A program made the translations under genes and the position numbers. Below are positions 1-8,028 of a stretch of DNA of 18,263 bases, one piece after another (positions within the stretch are counted from its first letter, which is position 1; every line of letters begins with the position of its first letter). The notes under the pieces are model-generated. The model saw nothing but the letters and a program-made list of their open reading frames with translations, was not told the origin of the DNA and did not search any database. This DNA comes from an uncultured Halioglobus sp. (GTDB taxonomy: Bacteria; Pseudomonadota; Gammaproteobacteria; Pseudomonadales; Halieaceae): NCBI GenBank assembly GCA_905480565.1, contig CAJQQW010000239.1, positions 1 to 18,263 on the forward strand. The letters are read 5' to 3'.

Positions 1-492
1 GTCTGCGGTTCTCACCGATGAAATAATCTCAGCCACCCGCATCACCGGTACCGGGTTGAAGAAATGCAGGCCGGCTATTCGCTCGGGGTGCTTACAGCCC
101 GCAGCGATATCAGCAATGAGCAGAGATGAAGTGTTGCTGGCAATGATGGCGGCGGACGAAACGACTGTTTCCAGTTCGGCAAAAAGGCCCCGCTTGATCT
201 CGAGGTCTTCGAGCACCGCCTCGACCACGATGTCGCAGTCTGCGATATCGACCAATTGGGTGCAGGGAACGAGTTGGGCTTTTGCCTTGTCCGCTTCTTC
301 TCGACTGATTCGGCCCTTGTCGACCTTGCTATCAAACATGTCTGCCACAAAGGCGTGAGCAGCGGCGACAGCAGCCTCGGAGTTATCGTAAAACTTTACC
401 CGATGTCCCGACTGAGCAAACAGCTGCAAGATGCCGCGCCCCATGGCTCCGGCGCCGATGACGGCGATAGTTGCTTGTGCTTCAGCTGTCAT
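1..492 (-). CDS. 3-hydroxyacyl-CoA dehydrogenase, NAD-binding part (partial, cut by left edge)
   Basis: Reading leftward from the ATG at 490-492, 164 codons stay open to base 1, so the C-terminal part lies outside the window. The enzyme oxidises (3S)-3-hydroxyacyl-CoA to 3-oxoacyl-CoA with NAD+, the third step of beta-oxidation. Visible are a Rossmann motif GAGAMG at residues 13-18, an Asp near residue 36 at the end of the second strand (typical of NAD+ preference), the ASNTSS segment, and GLHFFNPVPVMRVAEII. In that last segment His143 matches the catalytic His of the FadB/HAD family. A Shine-Dalgarno AGGA sits 4 bases before the start, and the gene begins 14 bases after the upstream hydratase stop, so the two are co-transcribed. 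Whether the full protein is a stand-alone dehydrogenase of about 280-300 residues or longer cannot be seen here. The family call is secure; the substrate is unknown. Confidence 0.93.
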   Translation of the reverse strand, partial: MTAEAQATIAVIGAGAMGRGILQLFAQSGHRVKFYDNSEAAVAAAHAFVADMFDSKVDKGRISREEADKAKAQLVPCTQLVDIADCDIVVEAVLEDLEIKRGLFAELETVVSSAAIIASNTSSLLIADIAAGCKHPERIAGLHFFNPVPVMRVAEIISSVRTAD

Positions 493-506
493 TGTTCCTG
501 CCTAAC

Positions 507-1295
507 TCAGTTTCCAGTGAATTTCGGTTTGCGCTTTTCCAGAAATGCGGTCATGCCTTCGGTCTTGTCGGTGGTATCAAACAATTGCTGGAACTCGTCT
601 TGCTCAAGTTGCAGAGCCTCTGGGAGAGGTAGGTCACTGCCCTGTCTTAGGACGCGCTTGATCGCATGCATGGCCCTCGGTGGCATGAACGTGACCTTGC
701 GTGCCAGTTCCAGTGCTCTGTTCAAGGCTTGCCCCTCTTCAGCCAATTCGCTCACCAGCCCTAACTGGTAGGCGCGCTCACCTGTGAGCGCCTCGCCGCA
801 CATAAGCATTAAGCTGGCTATGGGTTTACCCACTGTCCGTGCCAGTCTCTGAGTTCCACCGGCACCGGGCATTATGCCGACCTTGGCCTCTGGCTGGCCG
901 ATCCGGGCGCTGGTGTCGGCAACGACAATATCGCACATTTGCATCAATTCGGAGCCAGCGCCCAGGCAGTAACCATTGACGGCGGCGATCACTGGCTTCT
1001 CGCAAGAGGCAACAGGGTGCCAGTAGCTTGGGAGGTTAAGTTCTGCCACTTCCTGGGAGCTCTTATCAACCAGTAGCCTCAGATCGGCACCGGCTGCAAA
1101 TACCTTTTCGCCGCCGGTTACCACGATGACGCGTATAGCCGGATCTCCCGAGAGCGCAAGGAATGCAGTAGCAATAGCCTGTCGCATTTCCAGGTTTAGG
1201 GCATTGAGTTGTTGGGCCCTGTTCAGCCTCACTAGGCCAACGCCTTGGTCCCGTTCTACTTGGACTGGGGTGTTGCTGTTATTTTCTGTTTGCAT
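507..1295 (-). CDS. enoyl-CoA hydratase (crotonase family)
   Basis: A 262-residue protein of normal crotonase length that adds water to trans-2-enoyl-CoA to give 3-hydroxyacyl-CoA. The oxyanion-hole segment FAAGADL is near residues 66-72 and the second oxyanion-hole glycines are in [15 protein letters not shown] near 108-122. Glu116 and Glu136 (in IGQPEAKVG) align with the two catalytic glutamates of rat crotonase (Glu144 and Glu164), and PGAGGTQRL follows as usual, so a true hydratase is likely. The start at 1293-1295 has an AGG-type ribosome site a few bases upstream. It lies between a thiolase (22 bases upstream) and a 3-hydroxyacyl-CoA dehydrogenase (14 bases downstream), so this block encodes consecutive beta-oxidation steps. 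Chain-length or branch preference cannot be read from the sequence. Confidence 0.93.
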   Translation of the reverse strand: MQTENNSNTPVQVERDQGVGLVRLNRAQQLNALNLEMRQAIATAFLALSGDPAIRVIVVTGGEKVFAAGADLRLLVDKSSQEVAELNLPSYWHPVASCEKPVIAAVNGYCLGAGSELMQMCDIVVADTSARIGQPEAKVGIMPGAGGTQRLARTVGKPIASLMLMCGEALTGERAYQLGLVSELAEEGQALNRALELARKVTFMPPRAMHAIKRVLRQGSDLPLPEALQLEQDEFQQLFDTTDKTEGMTAFLEKRKPKFTGN

Positions 1296-1317
1296 ATTTA
1301 CCTGTCTCGAGATTGAG

Positions 1318-2535
1318 TTACATCGTCTCGATAATCATGCTGGGAGCTAGGCCGCCGGCGGCACACAGGGTGACCAAGCCGCGCTTCAGTTCCCGCCGCT
1401 CCAGTTCATCGAGCAGCGTACCCAGCAACATTGCGCCCGTGGCACCAATGGGATGCCCGAGGGCAATGGCCCCACCATTGACGTTGAGCTGGTCGTGATC
1501 TACGCCCATCAGTTTCATAAAGCGTAGCGGCACGACGGCGAAAGCTTCGTTGACTTCGAATAGATCAATATCATCGACGGTCATTTCTCCACGGGTAAGT
1601 GCTCTCCGGGCCGATGCTACGGGTTCGTTCAGATTATATTCGGGACTTCCCGCCACAGAGGCGCTGGCTAAAATTCTCGCTCGAGGCTTGAGTTTGTTTG
1701 CTCGAGCATATTCAGGTGAAGCCAGTACTACAGCCGCAGCGCCGTCGACGATACCTGATGAGTTCCCTGCGTGATGCACGTGGTCAATCTTTAAGTCAGG
1801 CCAGGACATGCGTGCGATCTCGCCAAAGGTGTGGTTGTCATCCATGGGGTAGTTCATGAAATCGGAAAATACCGCCTGCAACTTCGACAGCGTCTCAACG
1901 GTGGTTCCTCGCCTGGGGTATTCGTCATGGGCTAGGGCGAGTGAGCCATCATCATTTTTGATAGGGACGATGCTCTTCTCGAAATAACCCTTCTCGATAG
2001 CCTGCAAAGCCCGCTGTTGGCTATTGGCGGCAAAGGCGTCCACATCGCTGCGGCTGAAACCTTCCTCGGTGGCGATGACATCCGCGGAGATGCCGACGCT
2101 GGTGATGGGGTGTTTGTACCGCAGGTGCAGGTTGTGCTGATCGGTAGCCATATTGGGCTTGTCGGGTAGAGACATCATCTCAACGCCACCGGTTATCACC
2201 AGATCATGCATGCCCGTACTAATGCAATTGGCACCGAATAACGTCGCCATAAGGCTGGAGCCACAAAAGTGATCTACCGTTGTACCGCTGCTGCGCATCC
2301 AGCCTGCGTCCAGCGCCGCCATCCGGGCGATGTCACCGCGCTGAGTGCCCGCTGGGTTACCACAGCCCATAATGACGTGTTCGATATCGTCCGTTAGCAG
2401 CTGGTTGCGTTCGGCGATAGCGGTCAGTATCTGGGAGAGCAGGCGCTGGGGGTGCACCCGCGCCAGGCTGCCCTTGTCGGGGCGACCCAGTCCGCGAGGG
2501 CTGCGGGCGGCATCAATAATCCATACTTCTTGCAT
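1318..2535 (-). CDS. thiolase (acetyl-CoA C-acyltransferase)
   Basis: A 405-residue thiolase that cleaves 3-oxoacyl-CoA with CoA to acetyl-CoA (or propionyl-CoA) and a shortened acyl-CoA. Nucleophile Cys91 lies in VDHFCGSSL, His361 in [10 protein letters not shown], and the second catalytic Cys391 in [10 protein letters not shown]. The last motif has CAA where many thiolases have CIG/CAG, a variant I believe is common in one proteobacterial and actinobacterial thiolase branch, so I do not read it as inactivating. NEAF at 329-332 is intact. It is the first gene of the leftward operon, and the divergent rightward operon starts about 150 bases away, so expression of the two arms may be linked through the shared intergenic region. 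The start at 2535 has only a weak GGA ribosome site about 8 bases upstream. The substrate is not determinable. It is clearly different from the second thiolase at 8799-10010. Confidence 0.94.
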   Translation of the reverse strand: MQEVWIIDAARSPRGLGRPDKGSLARVHPQRLLSQILTAIAERNQLLTDDIEHVIMGCGNPAGTQRGDIARMAALDAGWMRSSGTTVDHFCGSSLMATLFGANCISTGMHDLVITGGVEMMSLPDKPNMATDQHNLHLRYKHPITSVGISADVIATEEGFSRSDVDAFAANSQQRALQAIEKGYFEKSIVPIKNDDGSLALAHDEYPRRGTTVETLSKLQAVFSDFMNYPMDDNHTFGEIARMSWPDLKIDHVHHAGNSSGIVDGAAAVVLASPEYARANKLKPRARILASASVAGSPEYNLNEPVASARRALTRGEMTVDDIDLFEVNEAFAVVPLRFMKLMGVDHDQLNVNGGAIALGHPIGATGAMLLGTLLDELERRELKRGLVTLCAAGGLAPSMIIETM

Positions 2536-2606
2536 CGGGTGTCCACACGAGTCGGGCTGCTGGATCTAGCGAGCGGCGACGGTTTGTTGTCTACGCTGAT
2601 AGTGTC

Positions 2607-2653
2607 TTGTTGAAACTTTACAGTGGTGATAAGCTAAATACAATCTCCAGATT
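2607..2653 (+). promoter_or_regulatory. candidate promoter and palindrome in the divergent intergenic region
   Basis: The 152-bp gap between the leftward thiolase start and the rightward dehydrogenase start must hold promoters for both arms. On the plus strand TTGTTG (2607-2612), a 17-base spacer and TAAGCT (2630-2635) form a weak sigma70-like pair. Just downstream lies the inverted repeat AATCT-CC-AGATT (2642-2653), a possible operator. Both are weak matches found by eye. I could not pick out a convincing leftward promoter. Confidence 0.22.
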
Positions 2654-2687
2654 TGGCAGCAGCAACGATGGGCCGTGGTATTCAGTA

Positions 2688-3806
2688 GTGAATTTTGATT
2701 TCTCAGATGAGCAGAAAGCGCTGCAGATCGAAGTGCAACGTTTTCTCTCTGATCGTAGCGGGCTGTCAGTGGCTAGAGCGGTGCTTAACGACAGCAGCAT
2801 GTCTCATTCCGAAGCTGTTTGGCAGCAAATGCTCGACTTGGGGTGGGCAGGCATAGCGATTCCGGAACCGTATGGTGGTGTTGGCCTAGGTTACCTGGAG
2901 CTTTGCACTATGGCCCATGAGTTGGGGCGATCACTGGCGCCAGTACCGTTCTCGTCCACGGTTTATCAGTTCAGTGAGGCCGTACTCCGAGGGGGTGACG
3001 AGGCGCAGCGACAGGCTGTATTGGCAGGAGTCGCTGCTGGAGCCACTGTTGGCACGCTTGCCTTCGCCGAGGGTTTGGGCTTCCCCGCCCCCGGTCGCAT
3101 TAAACTGCGTTTCGAGGAGGGTAGGCTACACGGAGAAAAGTGGCCGGTGCCGGATGCGATGATTGCCGATGCCGCGGTAGTATTGGCCGCTAATGAGCGC
3201 AATGAGCCCTGTCTGTGTCTCGTCGACCTCGCACAGGATGGCGTGCAGCGCCGATCGCTGGACTCCATCGACCCCACTAGAAAACAGGGCGTCCTCGTCT
3301 TTGAAGGCGCCGAGTCTCAGCCCCTAGGCGAGGCGGGCGACGGTGCTTGGACAGTGTTCAGGGCCGTGCTCGACGCTGCCGCGGTGCTGTTTGCTTTTGA
3401 GCAGGTAGGGGGCGCTGAAGCCTGCCTCCAGAGCGCCATTGATTTTGCGACTGAGCGGCATGCCTTTGGCAGACCCATTGCGTCCTTCCAAGCCATCAAA
3501 CACAAGCTGGCAGATGTGTATGTCGGTAATCAGCTGGCACTCAGCAATGCTTATTTTGGCGCTTGGGCCTTGGCTTCCGACTCCGATGAGTTGCCCCTTG
3601 CAGCGGCTGTCGCTCGGGTAAGTGCGACCGAAGCCTATGAACACGCCGCGGCAGAAAATGTCCAAATACACGGTGGTATGGGCTTTACCTGGGAGGCAGA
3701 TTGCCACCTCTTTTTACGCCGTTCCCGGTCTCTTGCGCTGTTAATAGGCGATCTTGGAATGTGGAAGAAGCAAATTACCGCTGAATTTGAACGCAAGGTG
3801 GCCTGA
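2688..3806 (+). CDS. acyl-CoA dehydrogenase, small-subunit type of a heteromeric pair
   Basis: FAD-dependent alpha,beta-dehydrogenation of an acyl-CoA. I place the start at GTG 2688, giving 372 residues that begin with the family-typical (M)NFDFSDEQ. The frame is open upstream to a TTG at 2607, but those 27 residues look like promoter or leader sequence. The ribosome site is weak for either start. ERHAFGRPIASFQAIKHKLA and the C-terminal IHGGMGFTWEADCHLFLRR are classical. The usual YEGT loop carrying the catalytic Glu is absent: the chain reads LLIGDLGMWKK there. A Glu at residue 238 in AFEQVGGAE is well placed on the preceding helix and could be the base. This pattern resembles one subunit type of the actinobacterial alpha2beta2 dehydrogenases for steroid side chains. 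The next gene, 38 bases downstream, looks like the other subunit. Confidence 0.88.
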   Translation: MNFDFSDEQKALQIEVQRFLSDRSGLSVARAVLNDSSMSHSEAVWQQMLDLGWAGIAIPEPYGGVGLGYLELCTMAHELGRSLAPVPFSSTVYQFSEAVLRGGDEAQRQAVLAGVAAGATVGTLAFAEGLGFPAPGRIKLRFEEGRLHGEKWPVPDAMIADAAVVLAANERNEPCLCLVDLAQDGVQRRSLDSIDPTRKQGVLVFEGAESQPLGEAGDGAWTVFRAVLDAAAVLFAFEQVGGAEACLQSAIDFATERHAFGRPIASFQAIKHKLADVYVGNQLALSNAYFGAWALASDSDELPLAAAVARVSATEAYEHAAAENVQIHGGMGFTWEADCHLFLRRSRSLALLIGDLGMWKKQITAEFERKVA

Positions 3807-3844
3807 CACCCTATCGCGGTGCAGGCGACTTTGCTGGAGAAACT

Positions 3845-5062
3845 ATGGATTTTGAAGATACCCGTGAGGAAGCTGAATTTCGTGCAGAAGTGCGAGACTG
3901 GTTGGCTGAGCAGGCCGTGGAGTACGACCTGTCGCAGCACGGTGATTTGACCATGGATCAGCAGCTGGCGCTCGGCAGGGCTTTTCAAGCCCGAAAAGCT
4001 AATAAGGGTTATGCAAAAGTCACCTGGCCTAGAGAGTTGGGTGGCATGGGTGGTACCCCCATGCAGGCGGTGATCTACGATCAGGAGGAAGGACAGTACG
4101 ATTTTCCCACCGTCTTTTTTGGTATCAGCGTGGGCATGCCGATTCCCGTAATGCGCCGGTTTGCATCAGAGCAGCAGCAGCAGCGTTATCTGATACCCGC
4201 ACTGCGAGGCGAGGAAATCTGGTGCCAGCTTTTTTCTGAACCGGCGGCCGGCTCCGACCTGGGAGGCATTCGACTTCGTGCCCTTCGTGACGGCGACGAC
4301 TGGGTGCTCAATGGTCAGAAAATTTGGACATCTTGGGCCCACATCTCCGATTACGGGGTCATCATTACGCGCACTGACCCGTCTGTGCCCAAGCATCGGG
4401 GTATGACCTACTTTTTTGTCGATATGAAGGCGCCTGGTGTGGAAGTAAGGCCAATCCAGCAGGCAGCTGGCGGGGGTGAATTCTGCGAGGTTTTCTTCAC
4501 CGATGTTCGCATTCCCGATGCCTCCCGCCTGGGCGAAATCAACGGCGGCTGGCAGGTAGCCATTGCAACCTTGATGGAGGAGCGCTTTGCGGTGACCGAA
4601 GCCTCCGGGGGCGGTGCTTCCCTCGAAGATACCGTGCGGTTCCTGCGGCGGGAATTCGATGATGGTGAATCTGGCCTCGATGACCCTCGAGTGCGCGATA
4701 AGATTGCCGATTGGTATGTTGCGGAGTCCGGCATCAATAATTTCTACGCGCGGCTCCTGACTGGACTGTCCCAAGGGCAGTTGCCCGGCCCCGAAGCCGC
4801 ATTGAGTAAACTGGTGATCGCACGAAAGTTACAGACACAGTCAGCTTGCATCATGGATGCTTGTGGGCCCGCAGGTGCGATCTATCCCGATCACCCGATC
4901 TCGCGGACCACCGATAGTCGCATGGCTTGGCTGGAAGCCGCGGGATATCGCATTGCCGGCGGCACAGATGAAATTTTGCGCAATACTATTGCCGAGCGCG
5001 TTCTGGGGCTGCCGGGCGATATTCGGGTGGACAAAAACATACCCTTCGAAGAGTTGGGCTAA
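3845..5062 (+). CDS. acyl-CoA dehydrogenase, large-subunit type of a heteromeric pair
   Basis: A 405-residue FAD acyl-CoA dehydrogenase with ribosome site GGAG 5 bases before the ATG. Domain order is N-terminal helices (MDFEDTREEAEFRAEVRDWL), the flavin/substrate beta domain with WCQLFSEPAAGSDL (126-139) and NGQKIWTSWAH (156-166), then the C-terminal helical domain ending in AGGTDEILRNTIAERVLG. At the position of the MCAD catalytic Glu (YEGT) this protein has Gly372 (IAGGT), so the canonical base is missing. Glu246 in LMEER lies where isovaleryl- and long-chain dehydrogenases carry theirs, but an ER pair there is common and need not be catalytic. Together with the preceding small-subunit-type gene this suggests one heteromeric enzyme whose single kind of active site is built from both chains. 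It is paralogous to the gene at 14633-15838. Substrate unknown, probably branched or bulky. Confidence 0.92.
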   Translation: MDFEDTREEAEFRAEVRDWLAEQAVEYDLSQHGDLTMDQQLALGRAFQARKANKGYAKVTWPRELGGMGGTPMQAVIYDQEEGQYDFPTVFFGISVGMPIPVMRRFASEQQQQRYLIPALRGEEIWCQLFSEPAAGSDLGGIRLRALRDGDDWVLNGQKIWTSWAHISDYGVIITRTDPSVPKHRGMTYFFVDMKAPGVEVRPIQQAAGGGEFCEVFFTDVRIPDASRLGEINGGWQVAIATLMEERFAVTEASGGGASLEDTVRFLRREFDDGESGLDDPRVRDKIADWYVAESGINNFYARLLTGLSQGQLPGPEAALSKLVIARKLQTQSACIMDACGPAGAIYPDHPISRTTDSRMAWLEAAGYRIAGGTDEILRNTIAERVLGLPGDIRVDKNIPFEELG

Positions 5063-5073
5063 GCCCTTTGAGC

Positions 5074-6768
5074 ATGGGAGCAGTGTCTTTAGTGATTGAT
5101 GTTGATAACAGCGCAGGCTTCACGGGCTTCTTTGATAAATTCCCTAGCCTTATTCGACAGGCGACCGAGAGTTTGGCGAGGTCTTGCTGCATAGCCGGAA
5201 AACTTGATCCACAACGCCTCGATCAACAGCAGGTTGCCAGCTACGAACTGGCATGGGTTTACGCCGAGTACCGGGCCGCCAGCGTGGCATGGGAAAGTTA
5301 TAACGGTGCGGCCACCGACTTGCAGCAGGGGCTTTGCGGAATCTACATAGCCAGTGCTGCGCAGTCTATAAGAACCCGGCTCGAGCCCTTGTTGCCGATA
5401 TTAGGGATCGAGCCAGAGGATTTTGACCGACTTTTCGGCGCGGGGGAATTGCGCTCGATGATGCAAGCGCTGCTTGCGCCGGCTTACCTGGCGGAGGTAG
5501 GTCAGGAGGTCATTCAGCTGCAGGGCGAGGTTGGCCAGGTCAAGCTCGACGATGATAAGGAGATGATGCAGACGGCTTTTCGCAAGCTCGCTGTTGATAT
5601 TGTCGAGCCCCTCGCGGAAAGCATTCATCGCCAGGACCTGACTGTGCCGGAAGCGATTCTGAAGCCGTTGGGAGAGATGGGCGTATTTGGTATCTCGGTT
5701 CCCCAGCAGTACGGCGGCACAGCCCCCGATGCCGATGCGGACAATGCCTCAATGATCGTCGTCACCGAGGCTTTATCAGAGGCCTCGCTGGCGGCTGCGG
5801 GCAGCCTGATTACACGCCCCGAGATCGTGACTAGAGCGCTGCTCAGTGGTGGCACTGAAGCGCAAAGAGTTCGCTGGTTACCCCAAGTGGCGTCTGGAGA
5901 AAAACTCTGCGGCATTGCCATCACTGAGCCTGATTACGGTTCTGATGTCGCAGGGCTTTCACTCAAGGCCTCACCGGTCGCTGGGGGCTGGTTGCTCAAT
6001 GGCGCCAAAACCTGGTGCACTTTTGCGGGCAAAGCACAGTTGCTCTTTGTCATTGCGCGCACCGATACCGACAGGTCATTGGGACACAAGGGCCTGAGCG
6101 CCTTGTTGGTGGAGAAGCCAAGCACCGATAAGCATGAGTTTTGTTTTGATCAGGAGTCGGGGGGTCGTTTAACGGGAAGGTCTATTCCCACAATAGGTTA
6201 CCGGGGTATGCACTCCTATGACCTTGTTTTTGAAGACTACTGGGTGCCTGAAGCGAACCTTATAGGCGGAGCTGAGGGGCAGGGAAGGGGATTCTATCTC
6301 GCGATGGCCGGCCTTACGGGCGGGCGAATCCAAACCGCAGCAAGGGCGTCAGGTGTGATGCGTGCCGCTCTCAAAGCCGCGGTCCGCTATTCCCAGAACC
6401 GCAAGGTCTTTGGCGCTCATCTGGGTGACTACCCGCTTACCCGGGCAAAGCTCGCCAAAATGGCCGCTCAGGTCGCTGTCAGCCGTTGCTTTACCTACCG
6501 TGTGGGTGAGCTATTGGACTGCGGCGAGGGACAGATGGAGGCCAGCCTGGTTAAGTTGTTTGCCTGCCGGTCTGCAGAGTGGATTACGCGGGAGGCGCTG
6601 CAAATACACGGCGGCATGGGTTACGCCGAGGAGACCGCGGTAAGCCGTTACTTTGTCGATGCCCGGGTGCTGTCCATTTTTGAGGGTGCCGAAGAGACAC
6701 TGGCCCTCAAGGTCATCGCCCGGCAGCTGCTGCAAGATGCGCTGAACAAGGGCGAGAGACATTCCTGA
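5074..6768 (+). CDS. mcd: methylsuccinyl-CoA dehydrogenase-like acyl-CoA dehydrogenase with N-terminal extension
   Basis: About 564 residues, much longer than the usual 380-400, because of an extra N-terminal helical region of about 160 residues before the dehydrogenase fold. Length and motifs match (2S)-methylsuccinyl-CoA dehydrogenase (Mcd), which makes mesaconyl-C1-CoA: SLITRPEIVTRALL, GIAITEPDYGSDVAGL, TIGYRGMHSYDLVFEDYWVP, GRIQTAARASGVMRAALKA and IHGGMGYAEETAVSRYFVDA. The catalytic Glu is present in SIFEGAEETL, about residue 537. I chose ATG 5074; TTG 5068, two codons upstream, and GTG codons 5083 and 5092 in frame are alternatives, none with a clear ribosome site. It follows the previous stop by 11 bases, and its own stop overlaps the ATG of the Mct-like gene by one base. 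The Mcd subfamily assignment is from recalled motifs. A related methyl-branched dicarboxylyl-CoA could be the real substrate. Confidence 0.8.
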   Translation: MGAVSLVIDVDNSAGFTGFFDKFPSLIRQATESLARSCCIAGKLDPQRLDQQQVASYELAWVYAEYRAASVAWESYNGAATDLQQGLCGIYIASAAQSIRTRLEPLLPILGIEPEDFDRLFGAGELRSMMQALLAPAYLAEVGQEVIQLQGEVGQVKLDDDKEMMQTAFRKLAVDIVEPLAESIHRQDLTVPEAILKPLGEMGVFGISVPQQYGGTAPDADADNASMIVVTEALSEASLAAAGSLITRPEIVTRALLSGGTEAQRVRWLPQVASGEKLCGIAITEPDYGSDVAGLSLKASPVAGGWLLNGAKTWCTFAGKAQLLFVIARTDTDRSLGHKGLSALLVEKPSTDKHEFCFDQESGGRLTGRSIPTIGYRGMHSYDLVFEDYWVPEANLIGGAEGQGRGFYLAMAGLTGGRIQTAARASGVMRAALKAAVRYSQNRKVFGAHLGDYPLTRAKLAKMAAQVAVSRCFTYRVGELLDCGEGQMEASLVKLFACRSAEWITREALQIHGGMGYAEETAVSRYFVDARVLSIFEGAEETLALKVIARQLLQDALNKGERHS

Positions 6769-7976
6769 TGGGTATTCTGGCGGGTCTGCGGGTGGTTGAG
6801 GTCTCTGCTTTTGTGGCGGCGCCCTCTGCGGGCTTGGCACTGGCGCAGATGGGTGCTGAAGTGATTCGCATCGATGATATCCGGGGCGGGCTTGACTACC
6901 GACGCTGGCCTGTCACCGAGGACAATACCAGCCTCTTCTGGCAGGGTCTTAACAAGAGTAAGCGCTCCGTAGCCATTGATATTCGTCGGCCCGAAGGCCG
7001 GGAGCTTGCCAGATCAATCATTTGTGCCAGTGGGGAGGATGCGGGGATCCTGCTGACTAATTTTCCACCCAAGGGCTGGCTGGATTATGACAGCTTGCGC
7101 GAGGCTAGGCAGGATTTGATCCAGCTGACCGTCATGGGCAATCGCCACGGTGACTCGGCCGTCGACTACACCGTCAATCCCGCCCTAGGTGTTCCGATGT
7201 TCACCGGGCCAGAGGACCATGTGGGCCCTGTAAACAGTGTACTGCCTGCTTGGGACTGTATTACCGGACAAATGGCCGTCTCGGGATTATTGGCTGCCGA
7301 GCGTCATCGCAGCCGCACCGGAGAGGGGCAGCACATTAAGTTGGCGCTGGAAGATGTGGCCATGGCCACCATGGGTACGCTGGGCTTTATCGCCGAGGCG
7401 GAACTGGGTTTTGACCGTGAGAGGTCCGGCAATTACCTATACGGTGCATTCGGGAGAGATTTTGTCTCAGCCGACGGCGTTCAATTCATGCTCGTTGGCC
7501 TCACGCCCAAGCAGTGGCGCGGACTTTGTTCGGCCACAGAATTGGAGACGAAAATGGAGCAGCTAGCCCACGCAAGAGGCTTGGATTTCAGTCGTGAGGG
7601 CGATCGATACGAGGCGCGCAAGGAGATTGCAGCGCTGATTCAACCCTGGGCAGCATCCAGAAACATTGGCGAGATCGATGCCGCCTTTTCGGCACAAAAT
7701 GTTTGCTGGGGTCGTTACCAAAGTACCCAGGAAATGGTGCTAAATGATCCCGCATGTTCTGCAGAGAACCCCCTGTTTGTTCGCAGGGAGCAAGCGGGCA
7801 TAGGGGAAATGCTCATGCCGGGTAGCCCCCTTGAATTTACTGGCCTAGATCGAGAGGACGTGATGGGAGCGCCAGGCCTTGGTGAGCATACCGACCAGGT
7901 TCTATCTGAATTATTACAGTTGTCTTCCGGGGAAATCGGACGGCTTCACGATCAGAAGTTGGTAAGCAGCGGCTGA
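6768..7976 (+). CDS. mct: class III CoA-transferase, mesaconyl-CoA C1-C4 CoA transferase-like (2-methylfumaryl-CoA isomerase)
   Basis: A 402-residue CaiB/BaiF-family enzyme. These enzymes form a CoA thioester on an active-site Asp, here most likely Asp163 in LPAWDCITGQMA, followed by the family signature LAAERHRSRTGEGQHIKLAL. Several segments (RVVEVSAFVAAPSAGLALAQ, GGLDYRRWPVT, GNYLYGAFGRDF, the C-terminal LGEHTDQVLSELL) match what I remember of Mct from the 3-hydroxypropionate bi-cycle. Mct moves CoA within the molecule from C1 to C4 of mesaconate. The preceding gene is Mcd-like, whose product would be exactly the Mct substrate, and the two share the TGATG overlap at 6766-6770, implying translational coupling. 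This genomic fit strengthens both calls. Alternatives are an intermolecular CoA-transferase for another dicarboxylate or a racemase. Family is certain, subfamily likely, substrate inferred. Confidence 0.8.
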   Translation: MGILAGLRVVEVSAFVAAPSAGLALAQMGAEVIRIDDIRGGLDYRRWPVTEDNTSLFWQGLNKSKRSVAIDIRRPEGRELARSIICASGEDAGILLTNFPPKGWLDYDSLREARQDLIQLTVMGNRHGDSAVDYTVNPALGVPMFTGPEDHVGPVNSVLPAWDCITGQMAVSGLLAAERHRSRTGEGQHIKLALEDVAMATMGTLGFIAEAELGFDRERSGNYLYGAFGRDFVSADGVQFMLVGLTPKQWRGLCSATELETKMEQLAHARGLDFSREGDRYEARKEIAALIQPWAASRNIGEIDAAFSAQNVCWGRYQSTQEMVLNDPACSAENPLFVRREQAGIGEMLMPGSPLEFTGLDREDVMGAPGLGEHTDQVLSELLQLSSGEIGRLHDQKLVSSG

Positions 7977-8015
7977 AGATCAATTTCTTAATCAGACGTT
8001 CAAGTTAAACATGGG

Positions 8016-8021
8016 AGAGGG
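8016..8021 (+). promoter_or_regulatory. ribosome binding site deciding the short-chain dehydrogenase start
   Basis: AGAGGG lies 7 bases before ATG 8029. The in-frame ATG at 8011 overlaps this purine-rich stretch and has no ribosome site of its own, so translation should begin at 8029 (MSFEGKVAIVTGG). Confidence 0.6.
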
Positions 8022-8028
8022 TTTTGCG

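Noticed and set aside
2607..2687. 27-residue N-terminal extension of the first rightward dehydrogenase from TTG
   Set aside because: Family proteins begin at the NFDFSDEQ equivalent. The extra residues overlap a promoter-like sequence and have no ribosome site.
4170..4183. CAG triplet run as a possible microsatellite
   Set aside because: Only four or five units, encoding a short Gln stretch within a conserved enzyme. Too short to matter.
4166..4774. Minus-strand open frame of 202 codons inside the acyl-CoA dehydrogenase
   Set aside because: Antisense to a well-conserved enzyme and with no family motif. Explained by the codon bias of the real gene.
5074..7976. A complete ethylmalonyl-CoA pathway or 3-hydroxypropionate cycle locus
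   Set aside because: No crotonyl-CoA carboxylase/reductase, mutase, epimerase, mesaconyl-CoA hydratase or malyl-CoA lyase is present in the window. Only the Mcd-like and Mct-like steps are seen.
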